Below, piece after piece: positions 33,289 to 44,479 of a stretch of DNA of 51,369 nt; within the stretch, counting starts at the first letter, position 1, and the number at the start of each line of letters is the position of its first letter. The notes beneath the pieces are model-generated. The model did not search any database and was not told the DNA's origin. It saw only the letters and a list, made by a program, of their open reading frames with translations. The position numbers were made by a program, and so were the translations under genes. Origin of the DNA: Chara braunii (lineage: Eukaryota; Streptophyta; Charophyceae; Charales; Characeae). The stretch is from contig BFEA01000002.1 in assembly GCA_003427395.1 (NCBI GenBank), forward strand, positions 9,472,372 through 9,523,740, written 5' to 3'.

Positions 33289-33813
33289 TCACACACATTT
33301 TTTCCCTTTACTCTGTTTCTCTCCGGCCCCGCGGCCTTTGGGCGTTAGCTGCCGTGAACTGGCTTCAGGTCCCTCCTCCACCGGCTTTGCAGCCCGGTGA
33401 TGTCTCTGGATCTCGCTTGGTCTGATCCAGGACCTGAGGTCCGTCTCCCGGTCCTTCGCCTCGCTCATCTCGCTCTCCCCACCTAAGTCTCGTTCCAAGT
33501 GGTCCTGCTCCCAATCCGTCGTATCCATCGAGGTCTCGGTCTCATGATACGAGACCGTTACCTGCATTTTCGCCGTCACCCCTTCTCTTCTGCAGCGCCT
33601 CTCCACACGGTCTTTCGTCTCTGTGATAGCGTCCTGCAGCCTTCCATCAGTCCGCATCTCCTCCTTTTTTCCTCCCTCCACGTTGATCCTCAGTCTCAGC
33701 TCGTCACCGCCATCATAATTGAGTATGGCCGTAATCCAGGGCCCCTCCTCGGACATAGGCTTCCATCGAATCTGGTGGTACCAATAGCAGGGTCCATACC
33801 CATGCAACGCCAT
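33289..33813 (-). CDS. Alpha-like accessory frame downstream of pol (alpha6)
   Basis: From the ATG at 33813 the frame is open for 174 residues. YWYHQIRWKPMSEEGPWITA, then DELRLRINVEGGKKEE, then DAITETKDRVERRCRREG follows the same layout and spacing as alpha4 (PYEIVRY, then DIGIYVPKQ, then HDEKRRLEREG about 32 residues later). The C-terminal third is charged and basic (GRGAGEKQSKGKK). Identity is low, so the link to alpha is inference. It lies on the pol strand, 3' of integrase, either in the 3' untranslated region or in the LTR beyond the gap. Confidence 0.45.
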   Translation of the reverse strand: MALHGYGPCYWYHQIRWKPMSEEGPWITAILNYDGGDELRLRINVEGGKKEEMRTDGRLQDAITETKDRVERRCRREGVTAKMQVTVSYHETETSMDTTDWEQDHLERDLGGESEMSEAKDRETDLRSWIRPSEIQRHHRAAKPVEEGPEASSRQLTPKGRGAGEKQSKGKKCV

Positions 33814-33819
33814 AGCCAC

Positions 33820-35510
33820 CCAGAGATAGCCACACCCACAGTAGCCAACGCTTAGAACGTTACTTGCCCGTACCGCACTAGAGGGCGTAGGCCAGAACAG
33901 GACTCAGACCGCTGAGAGAATACAGCCTCAGCGTTTCCCCTCTATTCGCAGCACGTCAGCCTCACACGCTCAGTCGGAAACCCAGGAGCAATCTCCCTTT
34001 TATAACACCCAGTGAGGCCGCGACCCCTGTGTTCTAAACGAGAGTCTCGAGTATCCCTTTTTGGACTTCTGCACTCAGGTTTTCTATAACTTCTATATTA
34101 ATTAATTTAAAGAAAAATAGTCTACTCAAAAAGAAAATGAAAAGCGAGGCGCCAATGGTTAAATCTCATTACCACAGGCTGGACATAGTAATCCCATAAT
34201 GTAATACCGACGGCGCACCTTTTCACTTCAAAAGCAGACCACCGACCTACTCCTACCGGGTGCCCGTATCCGATGGTAAGGAGGGGGATTATGACCCTCC
34301 ATGGGGGGGTGATAAGCCTCCTACCGATGCGGCCGCGGGTCGCCCTTCTTTTGAGGCCTGAGCACGCAGCACTCAGTCGGCACATATTCTCAGACGGAAT
34401 AAGTGGGGTCGGCCAATTCGAGTCACTGCTCCAAATTCGGACCGTTGGCTTCCCCGCGATGTGACAAGGAAGGTAAAGGAAGGCCACGCCCGAAAACCGG
34501 TAAAGTAATAATAACAAAAATAATCATAATGATAATAATAATAAAAAAATCGCAGAAAAGGAAAGATGACAGTTCAAATTTCCTCCGCGAAGCAACCTCG
34601 CCTGAATAGTGGTGCGAGTCCATGCACAAGTCCAAACCCGACTTTCATTCTTATCCCTTCCTTTTCCTTTTTACACTTCCCTTTTTCAGGCCCCACTATA
34701 TCTGCCCTCCAACATAGCTACTGGGGTCCTACCGCGCGAAGCTTAGACGCACAGATCCAGTACAGGTGATATACGAGAGGTTGGGCCTGCTTAGGCCACA
34801 ATACTACCGCCCGAACCATTAGCCCCCTTACAAAAGGACAGGCCAAAAAGAGAGGAACCGTGTCAGGTATCAACCGACGGAGATATAACAGAAATAATAG
34901 TAATAATAAATAATAATAATAAAAACAACAACAACTTTGAATGAATATTTAACGACGAACGACTATAGAACGTCGAGTTCTCTCGACCAACAGCCGTCAA
35001 TTCACATAGACTAGGCTCTCAACTGTCATTTATTTTCCTTTTGCATTTTCGTTTTTATTTTTATTTTCTTAGCTTTGTCTTTTTATGACAGTGACCATTG
35101 GTCTGTGTACCCGACCCATAACTCAGTGGAAAGGAACACGGCGCGCGGTAGAAAAACTATTTCCGCTCCTTTGCCTTCGCGTCCCAGGGCAGACCCGGCA
35201 GCTACCACGGTTACAGGCCGGTTGTGCTCTGCTGTACAGCAGGGCACCGAGCTTGATTGGACCAAAGGAAGGCCCTATGGCGCACCCCTTTTGTTGAGGG
35301 CAACTCCACAGGGACCGGTTCGCACCGAGGTACAAACTGGATACTAGAAACAACGGGCCCAAGACTCGTCCATTAGACTGGAGCATCAGAGCGAGGACTG
35401 GTACCAGGCAGGGACTTGGTACACAGAGGAGGGTCGGGATACCGCGCCCTCCGACATAATACCAAACCCCCACCCAGCGTCCCCGCTGGGTCAAAATGCA
35501 TCGCACTTCC
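33820..35510. other. No gene recognised; AT-rich simple sequence
   Basis: Low-complexity TAA/AAT runs lie at 34505-34550 and 34890-34935 and a T-rich run at 35035-35085. A 140-codon minus-strand frame at 35545-35123 and others show no domain. Confidence 0.45.
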
Positions 35511-35512
35511 AG

Positions 35513-35519
35513 TATAAAA
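35513..35519 (+). promoter_or_regulatory. TATA box candidate
   Basis: TATAAAA on the plus strand, followed about 35 bases later by a pyrimidine-rich stretch like a transcription start and leader, and 430 bases later by an open frame. It points opposite to element B, so it may belong to a different nested repeat. Confidence 0.35.
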
Positions 35520-35951
35520 CCAATACGAGAAAGCAACACTCTCATTCTTTCCTATTAGCTACTCGCTGTGATACCCGCACTGGGGTTCTGCGCAGCTAGC
35601 TTTCCATCTTACTTTCGACGCTCATTCTCTCCTTGAGCGCTCCCATTGACCCTTCTTTTTCTCTACGTTCACCTCTCCACACTAACCATTTCTTTCTCTC
35701 AGCGTTTCTCGCGCCTGTCTTTCTTTCTACGATCGTCCCTCTTTTTTGCACTCGTCTTTGATTCTCCATATCCTGCACAACCATTTTTCTATCCCCTCTC
35801 GTCAATACCCCCTTACTTCCTAATTTTTTAATCTATCTATTGTGAACTTCGCTCACTCCCCCATCCTTGTCATAGCCCTTAGTGCTATATCATCTACCCT
35901 TTTTCTTCTCCTTTGACGGCCATTCATCCTACATCATGCCTGAGGCGCCCC

Positions 35952-36281
35952 ATGGGCAGGGTAGAGGAAGGGGAGGTAGGGAAGGCAAAAGAAGAGTCGC
36001 CGGCTAGGGCACGACGCGCTTATAGTTCAGAGGAGGAGGAGGAAGAAGAACCAAGAGGCTACGCGCATCTGAGACCCTATCCACGTTACCTATCATCAGG
36101 GTGGTACGAGAAGACTCCATCCCCAGACAGGATGGAATACCTTCACAAAAAATTTGATGCGCGCTATAGTACACCCAGTGCTTCTTCTCCACCTTATCTC
36201 CCTAGAGCACCTTCCACCCCAGCTGTGAGCAAGGCCATAGTGCCTGCTCCACCTTCCGCTGCCCCGTGTGTTGTCTCATGA
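35952..36281 (+). CDS. Unknown plus-strand frame, acidic then proline-rich
   Basis: From the ATG at 35952, 109 residues: a charged start, an Glu run (SSEEEEEEEPRGYAHLRPYP), an aromatic part (RYLSSGWYEKTPSPDRMEYL) and a Ser/Pro/Ala tail. A second ATG at 35936 in another frame opens a Gly/Arg-rich peptide of 23 residues. No family is recognised. Composition like this is common at the start of retrotransposon gag proteins, but nothing that follows confirms it. Confidence 0.3.
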   Translation: MGRVEEGEVGKAKEESPARARRAYSSEEEEEEEPRGYAHLRPYPRYLSSGWYEKTPSPDRMEYLHKKFDARYSTPSASSPPYLPRAPSTPAVSKAIVPAPPSAAPCVVS

Positions 36282-38495
36282 CTCCATCATTGCAGTCACT
36301 GCATTCTCTTCAGCATCTTCTTTCTCCTCTTTCCTTTCCAACTCGAGCTCATGGCTGTCTTTTACGTTTTATACGAGCGTGACTTCTTTTCATCCTTTTG
36401 AATCCGATTTTTGGTTCATAAAGTTCTCAATCCTGTCCACTTCATAGCGTCCCAGGCCTGAGAGTTTGGTTTCCTTAAGGCCAGGGATGCAGGTTCCTCG
36501 TGAACCAGGCCGCTTGTCGCCCACCAAATAAAATTTTAAGAAGGATTCTGTCTGAATGTTTGACTCGTTCAACTGTTGGCCTTTTCACATGGAGGTTACC
36601 TCAGCTCTTGATCAGGCATTTATGCCAAGGGTGACCCCAGTAACGAGGGTACTCATTCTGTCTGCCATGCTGGGAATAGGGTATACCAAACCCTTTTTTC
36701 TGTTTTCTGGTCTGAATGAAATGTCTCAGCCTTTCAAACACCTGATGGAAATACCAAACCCTTGTTTCTTTCTCTGGTCTGAGTGAGGCGTCTCCTCAAC
36801 TTCTCAAACAAAATGGAGGGAATACCAAACCCTTTTTCTTTTCTCTGGTCTGGGAACTTCAGATAAGTATTTGCATACCTGCAAAACTAGCAAGTCCCAC
36901 AGACAACAACCATGCCCCAGCAAGTAGACCCTCTGACAACCAGCAATCACGCATCAATAAATTAAAATAAAACCCATAAATAAAACAATAAATAACAAAT
37001 AACAATTAATACATAACATCTCTACATACCCAGGATTTACTGATTGCCTTGGTTCCGGCCTACGACTGGCCAAGAACGCCAGACGTCCCGTCAGTCTAAC
37101 ATACCTCATTCGGTCCGCCTTAGGCCAGGACTAGTCAGACAATTTGTCTTGACAGCCCCTTTGACATGCCTCCAGGTCAGGACCAACCATACCCACTACT
37201 CGAGTATGACAGCCCTTTGGCACTCTCGCCAGGACACCCAGACTATTGCGGGTCTGGTCACCCTGTGACAGTAGACGTCCCGTCAGTCTGACTGTCCCGA
37301 ATCCGGATTTGATCACTGCGGTAAGGGACCAGCTCACCTACCAGTTTTTGGCCAAGGGCGCTGGCTACCCCGCCCAGATTTTTGAACGTGGGACCCGGTC
37401 TAACCACAGTTCCAGGCTCTAGCTAACCTCACTGGATTGCATCCTCTGACTGCGGTAGGGTTCCAGCTGACCCCTCTCAGCCTCATACGCCAGACTCCCG
37501 GAGTCTTAACCTCAGCTGACTACGGAATTCGACACTCGCGTCGGGGACCTGCTGACCCCACTAGATTGCAACCTACTGCGCTAAGGCTCTGGCTGGCCCC
37601 GACAATCAACGCATCCTTAGGTCAGAGAAGAAAACCCCCAGGCACAGATAATCAGGCAAGCATATCATGACCCACAAGCAGACTGTCCACGCCCCATAAC
37701 AGAACAAACATTTCTGAAGAGATCTCCCTTCAGTCTCAAGAGGCACTGAACAATAACATGTTAGCCAACACGAAGAGTTTGCGAGAGACCTCCCTTCAAC
37801 CTCAAGCAAAGAACTTAGTGCTAGCCCCAGAGAGGTCCCTTCCCTCAACTGGGATTTCTTTTCCAAGAGGCGTCCCGTCTGTCTCAAGGAAGTACTGAAA
37901 TACTGATCTCAGAGATGTCCCTTCTCTCATCTGAGTAAAGACAGACCCTTAGCCAAGCAGCATGAAGTCCCTCTACTGACCACTCCCAGTCAAGTAAAGT
38001 TGAACTTCTTTATGTCAGCCTTCGTTTGAATCTCTTGGATGTAGAACTTAGTCACATACACGAAATCCTTCTGCTGATAACTTTCAATCAGACAGAACTG
38101 AACTTCTTTATGCCCATCATGCTTTCTCTTTGTGATAAGAATAATACTGCTTATATCATTTGATGTGCCACAACCATGAGTTTCTCAGATCTTGACACTG
38201 CGTCAATGCTCTCAGAACTGTACTCACAGTTACTCCCCACTCTCAGGATTTGACACTCATGAGACGACTGCAGCGCTGCATCAAAGATATAGTCTCATTA
38301 ACTTGGTTGCTTGCTGAAATAGATAAGGAAATGACTTGTTGAAAACTGGAATATTGAAACTGAGATGCTGAAACTGAAGTACTGAAACTGAAATGTTGAA
38401 TTGACTATGCAAGAATGATCATTGTCTGCTGATAACTGAGCCTCACTGTCTCAGTGTCTTACTGTACTCTTTCTCAGTCCTCTTTGACCGTTTTC
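36282..38495. other. Element B 3' untranslated region with imperfect repeats
   Basis: No coding motif. Besides the array at 36683-36870, the phrase AGACGTCCCGTCAGTCT occurs at 37081 and 37271. Phrases of the type GACTGCGGTA-GG--CCAGCTGACC recur between 37310 and 37600. AGAGATCTCCCTTCAGTCTC-type blocks recur between 37715 and 37935. CTGAAACTGA repeats lie near 38350-38400. Confidence 0.55.
36683..36870. repeat. ~70-bp tandem repeat, three units
   Basis: ATACCAAACCC followed by a T-rich run, CTCTGGTCTG and a CTTCTCAAAC phrase starts at 36683, 36751 and 36822 (spacings 68 and 71). Confidence 0.8.
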
Positions 38496-40031
38496 TTACT
38501 TGGATGGTTGACTTCTCTTTCCTCTCTTTGGAGTCACTGTAGGGATCAAGTCAGGGTCTCTGAAGATGAACTTACAGAGTCTTGACCCTGACACCATGTC
38601 GTGAACTCTGGATCCGTCCATCTCTGAGATCTCATAAACCTTGCCTTCTGCATCTCCTGTGATTCTGTAAGGACCAAGCCATGTAGGCTCCAATCTTTTA
38701 GTCCATTGTGTCTCAAGGGAACTGTCAAACAGAAGGACAACATCTTCAATCTTCAATTTATGTTTTCTTATATATATTTTCTTGTTCCATCTTTCTTGAT
38801 CCGATAGTCTGTTGGATGTCATTCTTGCTGCTGCATCCATCACTGTCTGATCGACTTCAGATATCTGCCTCATTCTGATCTGAAGGAGTTATGAAATAGA
38901 AGAATCCCTGTCACTTTTTTGACTTGACCATGTCTTGACAATACTTTCAATAGGCAATATAGCATAAACGTCATACCACAGTGTAAAAGTTGCATAACCA
39001 GTAGTTCTTTTGACTGTGATATTATCAGCATATACAGCAACTTTTAACACCTTTGGTCAGTTACTGAGTTTCCCTTCACACCACTTGGCCAATGAATCTT
39101 TCAGAGTTTCGTGACCTCTTTCAACAGGGGCATTCACTTGAGGATGGTAAGTAGTCACATATCGAATTCTGACTCCCAATCTGAGTGTAATTCTTCTGAC
39201 AACCTCATTTCTGAATTCTGATCCTCTGTATGAGATAAATTGTCAAATAAAAGGATACCTGAGATAGACTTCCTCTATCCAATCAGCCACTTGCTCGGTT
39301 GTCTTCCTTTTCAGAGTTTTTGCCTCAACGTATCCAGAGAAATTATCTCTTATGTTTAGTATGTATCTCATCCCACCTTTGCCTGGAGGCATAGTGATGA
39401 GATCCAGATGAACTCTACTACCTGGCTCTGCCAGGGTTGTAGGGAATAGCAGCTCAATCATCCTTGTGGTAGACCACTTCTGACATAAGACACATGACTT
39501 ACAGTACCTGAAAATCATGTCTCTCATGCCAAGCCAGAAGTCAAGTTTGACAGTCTTGGAGTAGGTTGCCTCAGCAGCCCTGTGGCCACCGGCAACCCCC
39601 TCATGTAGAGCAGCGATTATCTCTAACTGTCTCTCTTTACCACAGACCACTCTTAGTGGAGGAAGGCCTCCCTTACCATCCACAAAGAGATGTCTTTTTT
39701 TTAGTCTGAATTTCTTCCTTGAATCTTTACAGTAATATTCTTTTAGTCGCTCCCTTTCCATCTTTCGGCCAATCTCTTGATAATTTTCATCATATTCTTC
39801 AAAAAAGAAAAATATCTCTTCTTCTTTCTTTTCACTCTCTTCTTTTTCCTTTGAACCTGAACTTTCTCCAATTTCATGAGCAGTCACTGCTGCTGCATTA
39901 ACTCTTGCATACCAATCGTTTGGTTCATCATCTTCTTCTTTCCCTAGAATCGACTCATAGACGTATGCACTTGAAATTTCTCCCCAACTGTCTCTCTCTT
40001 TTCTGGCCACAGACTCCACTTGTAGGAGCAT
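38496..40031 (-). pseudogene. Element B: integrase
   Basis: One frame from 40031 to 38496 with a few stops. The zinc finger reads HEGVAGGHRAAEATYSKTVK and CKSCVLCQKW. The core begins VHLDLITMPPGKGGMRYILN (first Asp). The second Asp is Tyr (ISYRGSEFRN, codon 39228-39230) and the Glu is kept (APVERGHETLK). The C-terminal part at 38873-38496 has EDVVLLFDSSLETQW and RLEPTWLGPYRITGDAEGKV. No chromodomain is seen. Stops include a TGA at 39243. The N-terminal extension before the zinc finger is unusually acidic (KEKEESEKKEEEIFFFFEEY). Confidence 0.85.
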
Positions 40032-40213
40032 GGTGTCTCATAATCCTCATCATCCTTTTCATTAAGGAAATTATCAACATAGACAGATTCTTCAATTGTT
40101 CCATTCGCATCTTTTTCTTCTTCTCGCCACTCAATCCAGCTTAAGCCATCCGCTCTGTTCTTCTCGGTGGGAATCTTTTCCAATTTAAAATCATATGTCC
40201 AGATAAAAGCGAT

Positions 40214-40957
40214 TCATCTGCTGACTGTTGGATCTACCTGTTGGTGTTTTTTAATAGCACCTATCACAACAGATGCATCAGTCCTCAAGATGAATCTCTT
40301 TCCTAAAACGTAGTGCCTGAAGCACCTGAGGCTATGGATGATTGACAGTAGCTCTTTCCTGAATTGGGTGTAGCCTCTTTCAGTAGAATTGAGAGTTCTA
40401 CTTTCAAATTTTAGAGGTCTTTCTCTTTCATTTTCATCATTCTGAATAAGTACTCCACCGAGAGCAACTGGTCCTCCATCCTCCTCAATGATGAAAGGTC
40501 TTGTCTCCTCCTTATCATAATAGGGTACTCCCAGTACTACTCCACTATCTCTTAGTTTTTCTTGCAATGTTTCTGCCGCGGCTTGTCTTTTATCATTCCA
40601 TGCTAAATTAACACATTGCCTTATCATTTTCCTCAGAGGCTCGGCCAAGGCAGAAAAATGAGAAATAACAATCCTCTAGAAGCCACAAACTCCCAAGAAG
40701 CTCCTGACGCCAGTCAATCTCTTGAGAGGCAGAGGTCAGTTCAAGATATTGTCTATCTTCTTGGGATCTGGGCTCCTATCCTTGGAGAAGCATCTGAAGT
40801 CCAAGATTATCACTTCTGGTTGGAAGAGGAGGGACTTTGGCCCACTGGCAGTCAGATTATACTTCCGAAGTCTTTCTATGACCATCTTTACTCCTTCAGC
40901 ATGTTCCCAGACAAACTTTCTGACTTTCCCTACGACCAAAGTCTCATCTCTTACCAA
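40214..40957 (-). pseudogene. Element B: RT C-terminal part and RNase H
   Basis: This frame carries RKFVWEHAEGVKMVIERLRK and SPDPKKIDNIL (end of RT), then, after stops, MAEPLRKMIRQ, RPFIIEEDGGPVALGGVLIQ, RTLNSTERGYTQFRKELLSI and FILRTDASVVIGAI of RNase H. NRADGLSWIEW at about 40155 is the RNase H end in a further frame. RNase H looks complete in content but not in frame. Confidence 0.82.
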
Positions 40958-41739
40958 GGGTCCTTTACAGGATTATCATCAATGTAGGGACTGGTTATTT
41001 CAAGAGAAATATCCTGCATGAATTTGATCATATCCATTTGAACCACTGCTACTCCGTTAGTCCAACCTTAAGGTACCACGCACATCTGAACAAGCCCCCT
41101 TGGCGTGTGCATGGCAGTCATTGGCCGGCTAGTGGGATCAATAGGGAACTGATCATAACCAGAATACAGGTCAACTAGAGAATAGATGCATCGACCAGCA
41201 AAAGATTCAGCGACGAGATCAACATTAGGAAAACTACCTGCATCACGCACCGTCACAGAATTGAGTTTCTGAAGATTCTGTATCCATCTTAATTCGCCCC
41301 CTGGTTTTCATAAACAAAATCAGTGGTTAGCATACGGTCCATTAGCAGGTTCAGCAATATTAGATGCAATTTTTTTGTCAAGATACTTTACAACCTCTGC
41401 CTCTTCCTTCAAGGCATACTTGGTTGGTCTATCATTCCATGGAACATGATCAACTGTTCAAATTTTGGCCATCTTGATCATGTCCACGTCCAACCGACCT
41501 CTCTCTTCATTATTAAAGGAAAAAGCACCAGAGAATTTCTGACACATCTTGAAGATATATTCTTTCTCTTTAGGCAGGATAAACTGGTCCGAGCCTATCT
41601 TCATTGTGTCAAACCTTTCTTTGGTGACCCTATTCTCCAGTTTTGTTGATTCCCTCAATGCTTTTATCATTTTCCTCTCCTTTTCCAATGCTTCATCATA
41701 ATCTTTTTCTATTAGGACTGCCACTGGGTTTTTCTTCAC
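40958..41739 (-). pseudogene. Element B: reverse transcriptase, N-terminal part
   Basis: The frame from 41739 gives VDHVPWNDRPTKYALKEEAE, SNIAEPANGPYANH, QKLNSVTVRDAGSFPNVDLV, CIYSLVDLYSGYDQFPIDP (first catalytic Asp), MTAMHTPRGLVQMCVVP and the catalytic box YIDD (40975-40986) followed by NPVKDPW. Stops lie at 41458, near 41310 and at 41068. The YIDD box and the NPVK segment distinguish it from the RT of element A (YMDD, ILVFS), so the two belong to different lineages. Confidence 0.85.
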
Positions 41740-41936
41740 CCCCTTGAGCTTATATTTTCTTTTTGACCCAGTGGCTATTTTCCTAAAAAAGGGTGAGTCG
41801 ATGCAAATCTTAATTTCATCTTTCCTCCCTTAGCAGTCTCTACAACTTTCTTGAGGGCTTCAATTTATCCGTCTTCATCCTCAAGTTTACCAAGGGCTCT
41901 CATCATTTTCGAAACTTGATTGATTCTCACTTAAAT

Positions 41937-42437
41937 CTATTCTTTTGCTTGTCGTTTTCCTTCCTCCTTTAGTCTCCTAACCCTTTCAACAAATTTCTCC
42001 CTCCTAATCAAATTAGCAGATAGTTGATGCGTGAAATCATTTTTCGTGCCGACCATAAAGGTCTTCTCTTGAGCAGTTTCGGGATCCTGTAGACTGATCC
42101 AGGATGACCCCTCATGACTGAAAAATTGGACCGCCTCCATCCTATGCAAGAATGGAGTTCCCAAGATACAGTCATGTTTCAGACTCGGTACATTTTGTGC
42201 AGGTCTGTCAATAGATAAATTACATGCTTCCATCGTTTTTCGTGAAAGAAGTATCATCTTTGCCCCAGAATCTACTAGGGTTAGAATCTTCACTTGATTA
42301 ATGCGAATTGTAAGATGCCCACAACCCATGGTTGCAAATCTCATTTTGCAACCTGGTAGTGATCTATTCACTTGGTTGGGAAAGACTGACCCAAAATAAT
42401 TAACTTTCATCTTCTTCTTCTCAATTAACCTTTTCAA
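41937..42437 (-). pseudogene. Element B: aspartic protease
   Basis: It begins immediately after the gag UAG in the same frame, without an ATG at its first codon. ILTLVDSGAKMILLS has the catalytic D-S-G (42264-42272) and HDCILGTPFLHRM the ILGTPF end. The frame stops at 41937 and RT continues in another frame. The junction with gag suggests expression by stop-codon readthrough. Confidence 0.82.
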
Positions 42438-44147
42438 CTATTCTCTCAGTTTGGGTGCTAGTGTCATTGCTTCCTTGAAAGACGGTGTTACTTCCGTTTC
42501 TTCCAGCATCTTAGCAATTACATCAGAAATCATTGTCCAATCATCCAAATCACTCTTGAGAATAAATTTTATTTTTCCCCCCTGTTTATTATTTTCCTGT
42601 GAACGTTCCGGTTCAGGATCATCAAGGATGTCGATAAGTGATTCCTCTGCTTTCCTTCTTTTTTTTTCTTCTATCATTTGAGGTGTCATACGAGTTTGGT
42701 GGTTCCTTACTTCACCAACCCTGACACTAGGTTCCATGATAAGTTTTGGGGGTAGATCACCTTGAAATGACATCATGTTAGCCAGGAGATGTGCCATTTC
42801 ATTGGAAGAGGACACTACTAATCCAGAAGGATTCTGAAAAGTAGGGTTCCCTCGCAATGGAGACTCACTCGTTGATGCCTCACTAGGCTCACACTCTGTC
42901 AGTGTTAAGGACTGCAGAGACAACTCAATCGTGGCATAAGGGTCATCTGCTTTTTGCACCAGTTCATTGGGCAAGTCTCCAGTGAGAAAATGAACATTCA
43001 CATTGGTCTTTCTCTTCTTCTTAATTTTTATATTTTCATCAGGTTTAAGAGCAAGAAGTCTCATACCTCCAGGATGTCTGGGATCCAACTTATTCCATGA
43101 ACTATCACAGACGTGGCTCAAAGCATCTTTTTTTATCACCCCACTCCTTACATCCTCCTCAAGAGGCTTGCAATAGGTGGTAGTGTGACCTCCTTCACCA
43201 CAATAGTAGCAGACAAAACTCCTCTTAGGACGCTCATCATATTTTCTTCTCTCCCTGCTTCCTCTATGAACATTCTTCCCATTCCTTTTGGTTCTGGATG
43301 AATCCCCCTTCTTACCATGATTTTCATTGTCATCATCATCGTCGTCATCTTCCTCACTTTCAGCCATTTTCTTTCCCCTGTCATCCACAACATGCGTTGC
43401 AGGCCTTGCAGACATAAAGTTAGCCATCACATTTTGAAGAATATTCTCAACAGTCAGATTTCTCTCTCTATTCATTCCATTCTCAGTCTCCCGGTCCTTG
43501 GCCAAAGTACCGATCTGATCCAGTGACCATTTCTTATGGGAGACAGTAGGTAAAGTTCTTATGATTGCTATCATTTTATCCCATCTGAGAGGATAGTGCT
43601 GAGCTTGATTAAGAACTGTTTGTCTTTCAGTGTCAGTAAAATTTGTCAAAAATATATGGCATCTATGAGCTTCATCCAAATATGGAATTCTTCTTGCTGT
43701 TCGGATGAAGGTCTGAAAAAAAACATTGAAAGTGTCATATTTAGCTCTTCTGATGTTAAGTAAATCCTTAGTTGTGGTCGGAACTGAATCTTTCTCAAGT
43801 TCCTTTTTCAGTCTCTCCTTGACTTCTTCCTAAGTAGTAGCACCTTCCATTAGTTCCTTAACTGTCAGTCTCAAATCAGTGTCACAATAAGATAGAAGAT
43901 GCTTAAGTCGTTGCTTGTCTGTCCATCCATAACGAAGTCCAAATAATTCATACTCATCCAAGAAGTCATTAACCTGAGGTCCTCTGAAGCAGAAAATTCT
44001 TTCATCTGGCCTCTTTGCTCTTGCAATGTCTGACCCTCCTTTTATAGTATCAACTCTCTCGACCAGTTCCCGTATAACCCCAACCAAGGTCTCTTCATTG
44101 GTCCCTGCTGATGTACTCGGTCTTCCTCCCCCTGCCATCTTGACCAT
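42438..44147 (-). pseudogene. Element B: gag with CCHC zinc knuckle
   Basis: The ATG at 44147 begins MVKMAGGGRPSTSAGTNEET. DFLDEYELFGLRYGWTDKQR and HLLSYCDTDLRLTVKELM are capsid-like. A single in-frame TAG at 43830 interrupts it, and the same frame continues through YDTFNVFFQTFIRTARRIPY. An Asp run (EEDDDDDDDNEN) and basic stretch precede a zinc knuckle C-YY-C-GEGG-H-TTTY-C at 43170-43211. A long hydrophilic tail ends APKLRE before a UAG at 42438. Total length would be about 568 residues. Confidence 0.85.
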
Positions 44148-44209
44148 AGGCTTTTTCTAGATATCCTCTTCTCTCCCTCTGTCACTCTTATCCTCTTTTT
44201 CTCTGCTCT

Positions 44210-44479
44210 TCAATCTCTCACTCTTCTCGCAAGAGATACAGACTCGTTTCTCTCTTCTCTTGTCTGCTCTACCCCCTGAGAGTTTTGTACATATAGGGTA
44301 TAAGCAATAATCGATTGGGTAGTGATCAAGGGCAGCGGAATCCTTCTCAGCCGTCCAATGTAATCTTCAATCAACTCTCTCTCATCATCTCTATTTAATC
44401 TTCTATTATACCCCTTTATAGTACCCCGAATCATAAAATATCGAGTCATGTCTATAATCTCATAATCAAATTGCATCAT
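44210..44479 (-). CDS. beta4 accessory frame
   Basis: An ATG follows the stop of beta3 directly (UAA then AUG AUG), in the same frame. It has 89 residues, including RRIPLPLITTQSIIAYTLYV and ending RNESVSLARRVRD. ITTQ--I-YTL and SVSLARR match beta3, so the two are adjacent paralogs. The function is unknown. It ends 62 bases before the gag ATG. Confidence 0.5.
   Translation of the reverse strand: MMQFDYEIIDMTRYFMIRGTIKGYNRRLNRDDERELIEDYIGRLRRIPLPLITTQSIIAYTLYVQNSQGVEQTREERNESVSLARRVRD

Noticed and set aside
34122-35545. Minus-strand frames of 131 and 140 codons
   Set aside because: Composition and lack of motifs do not support a gene; both are in unassigned repeat sequence.
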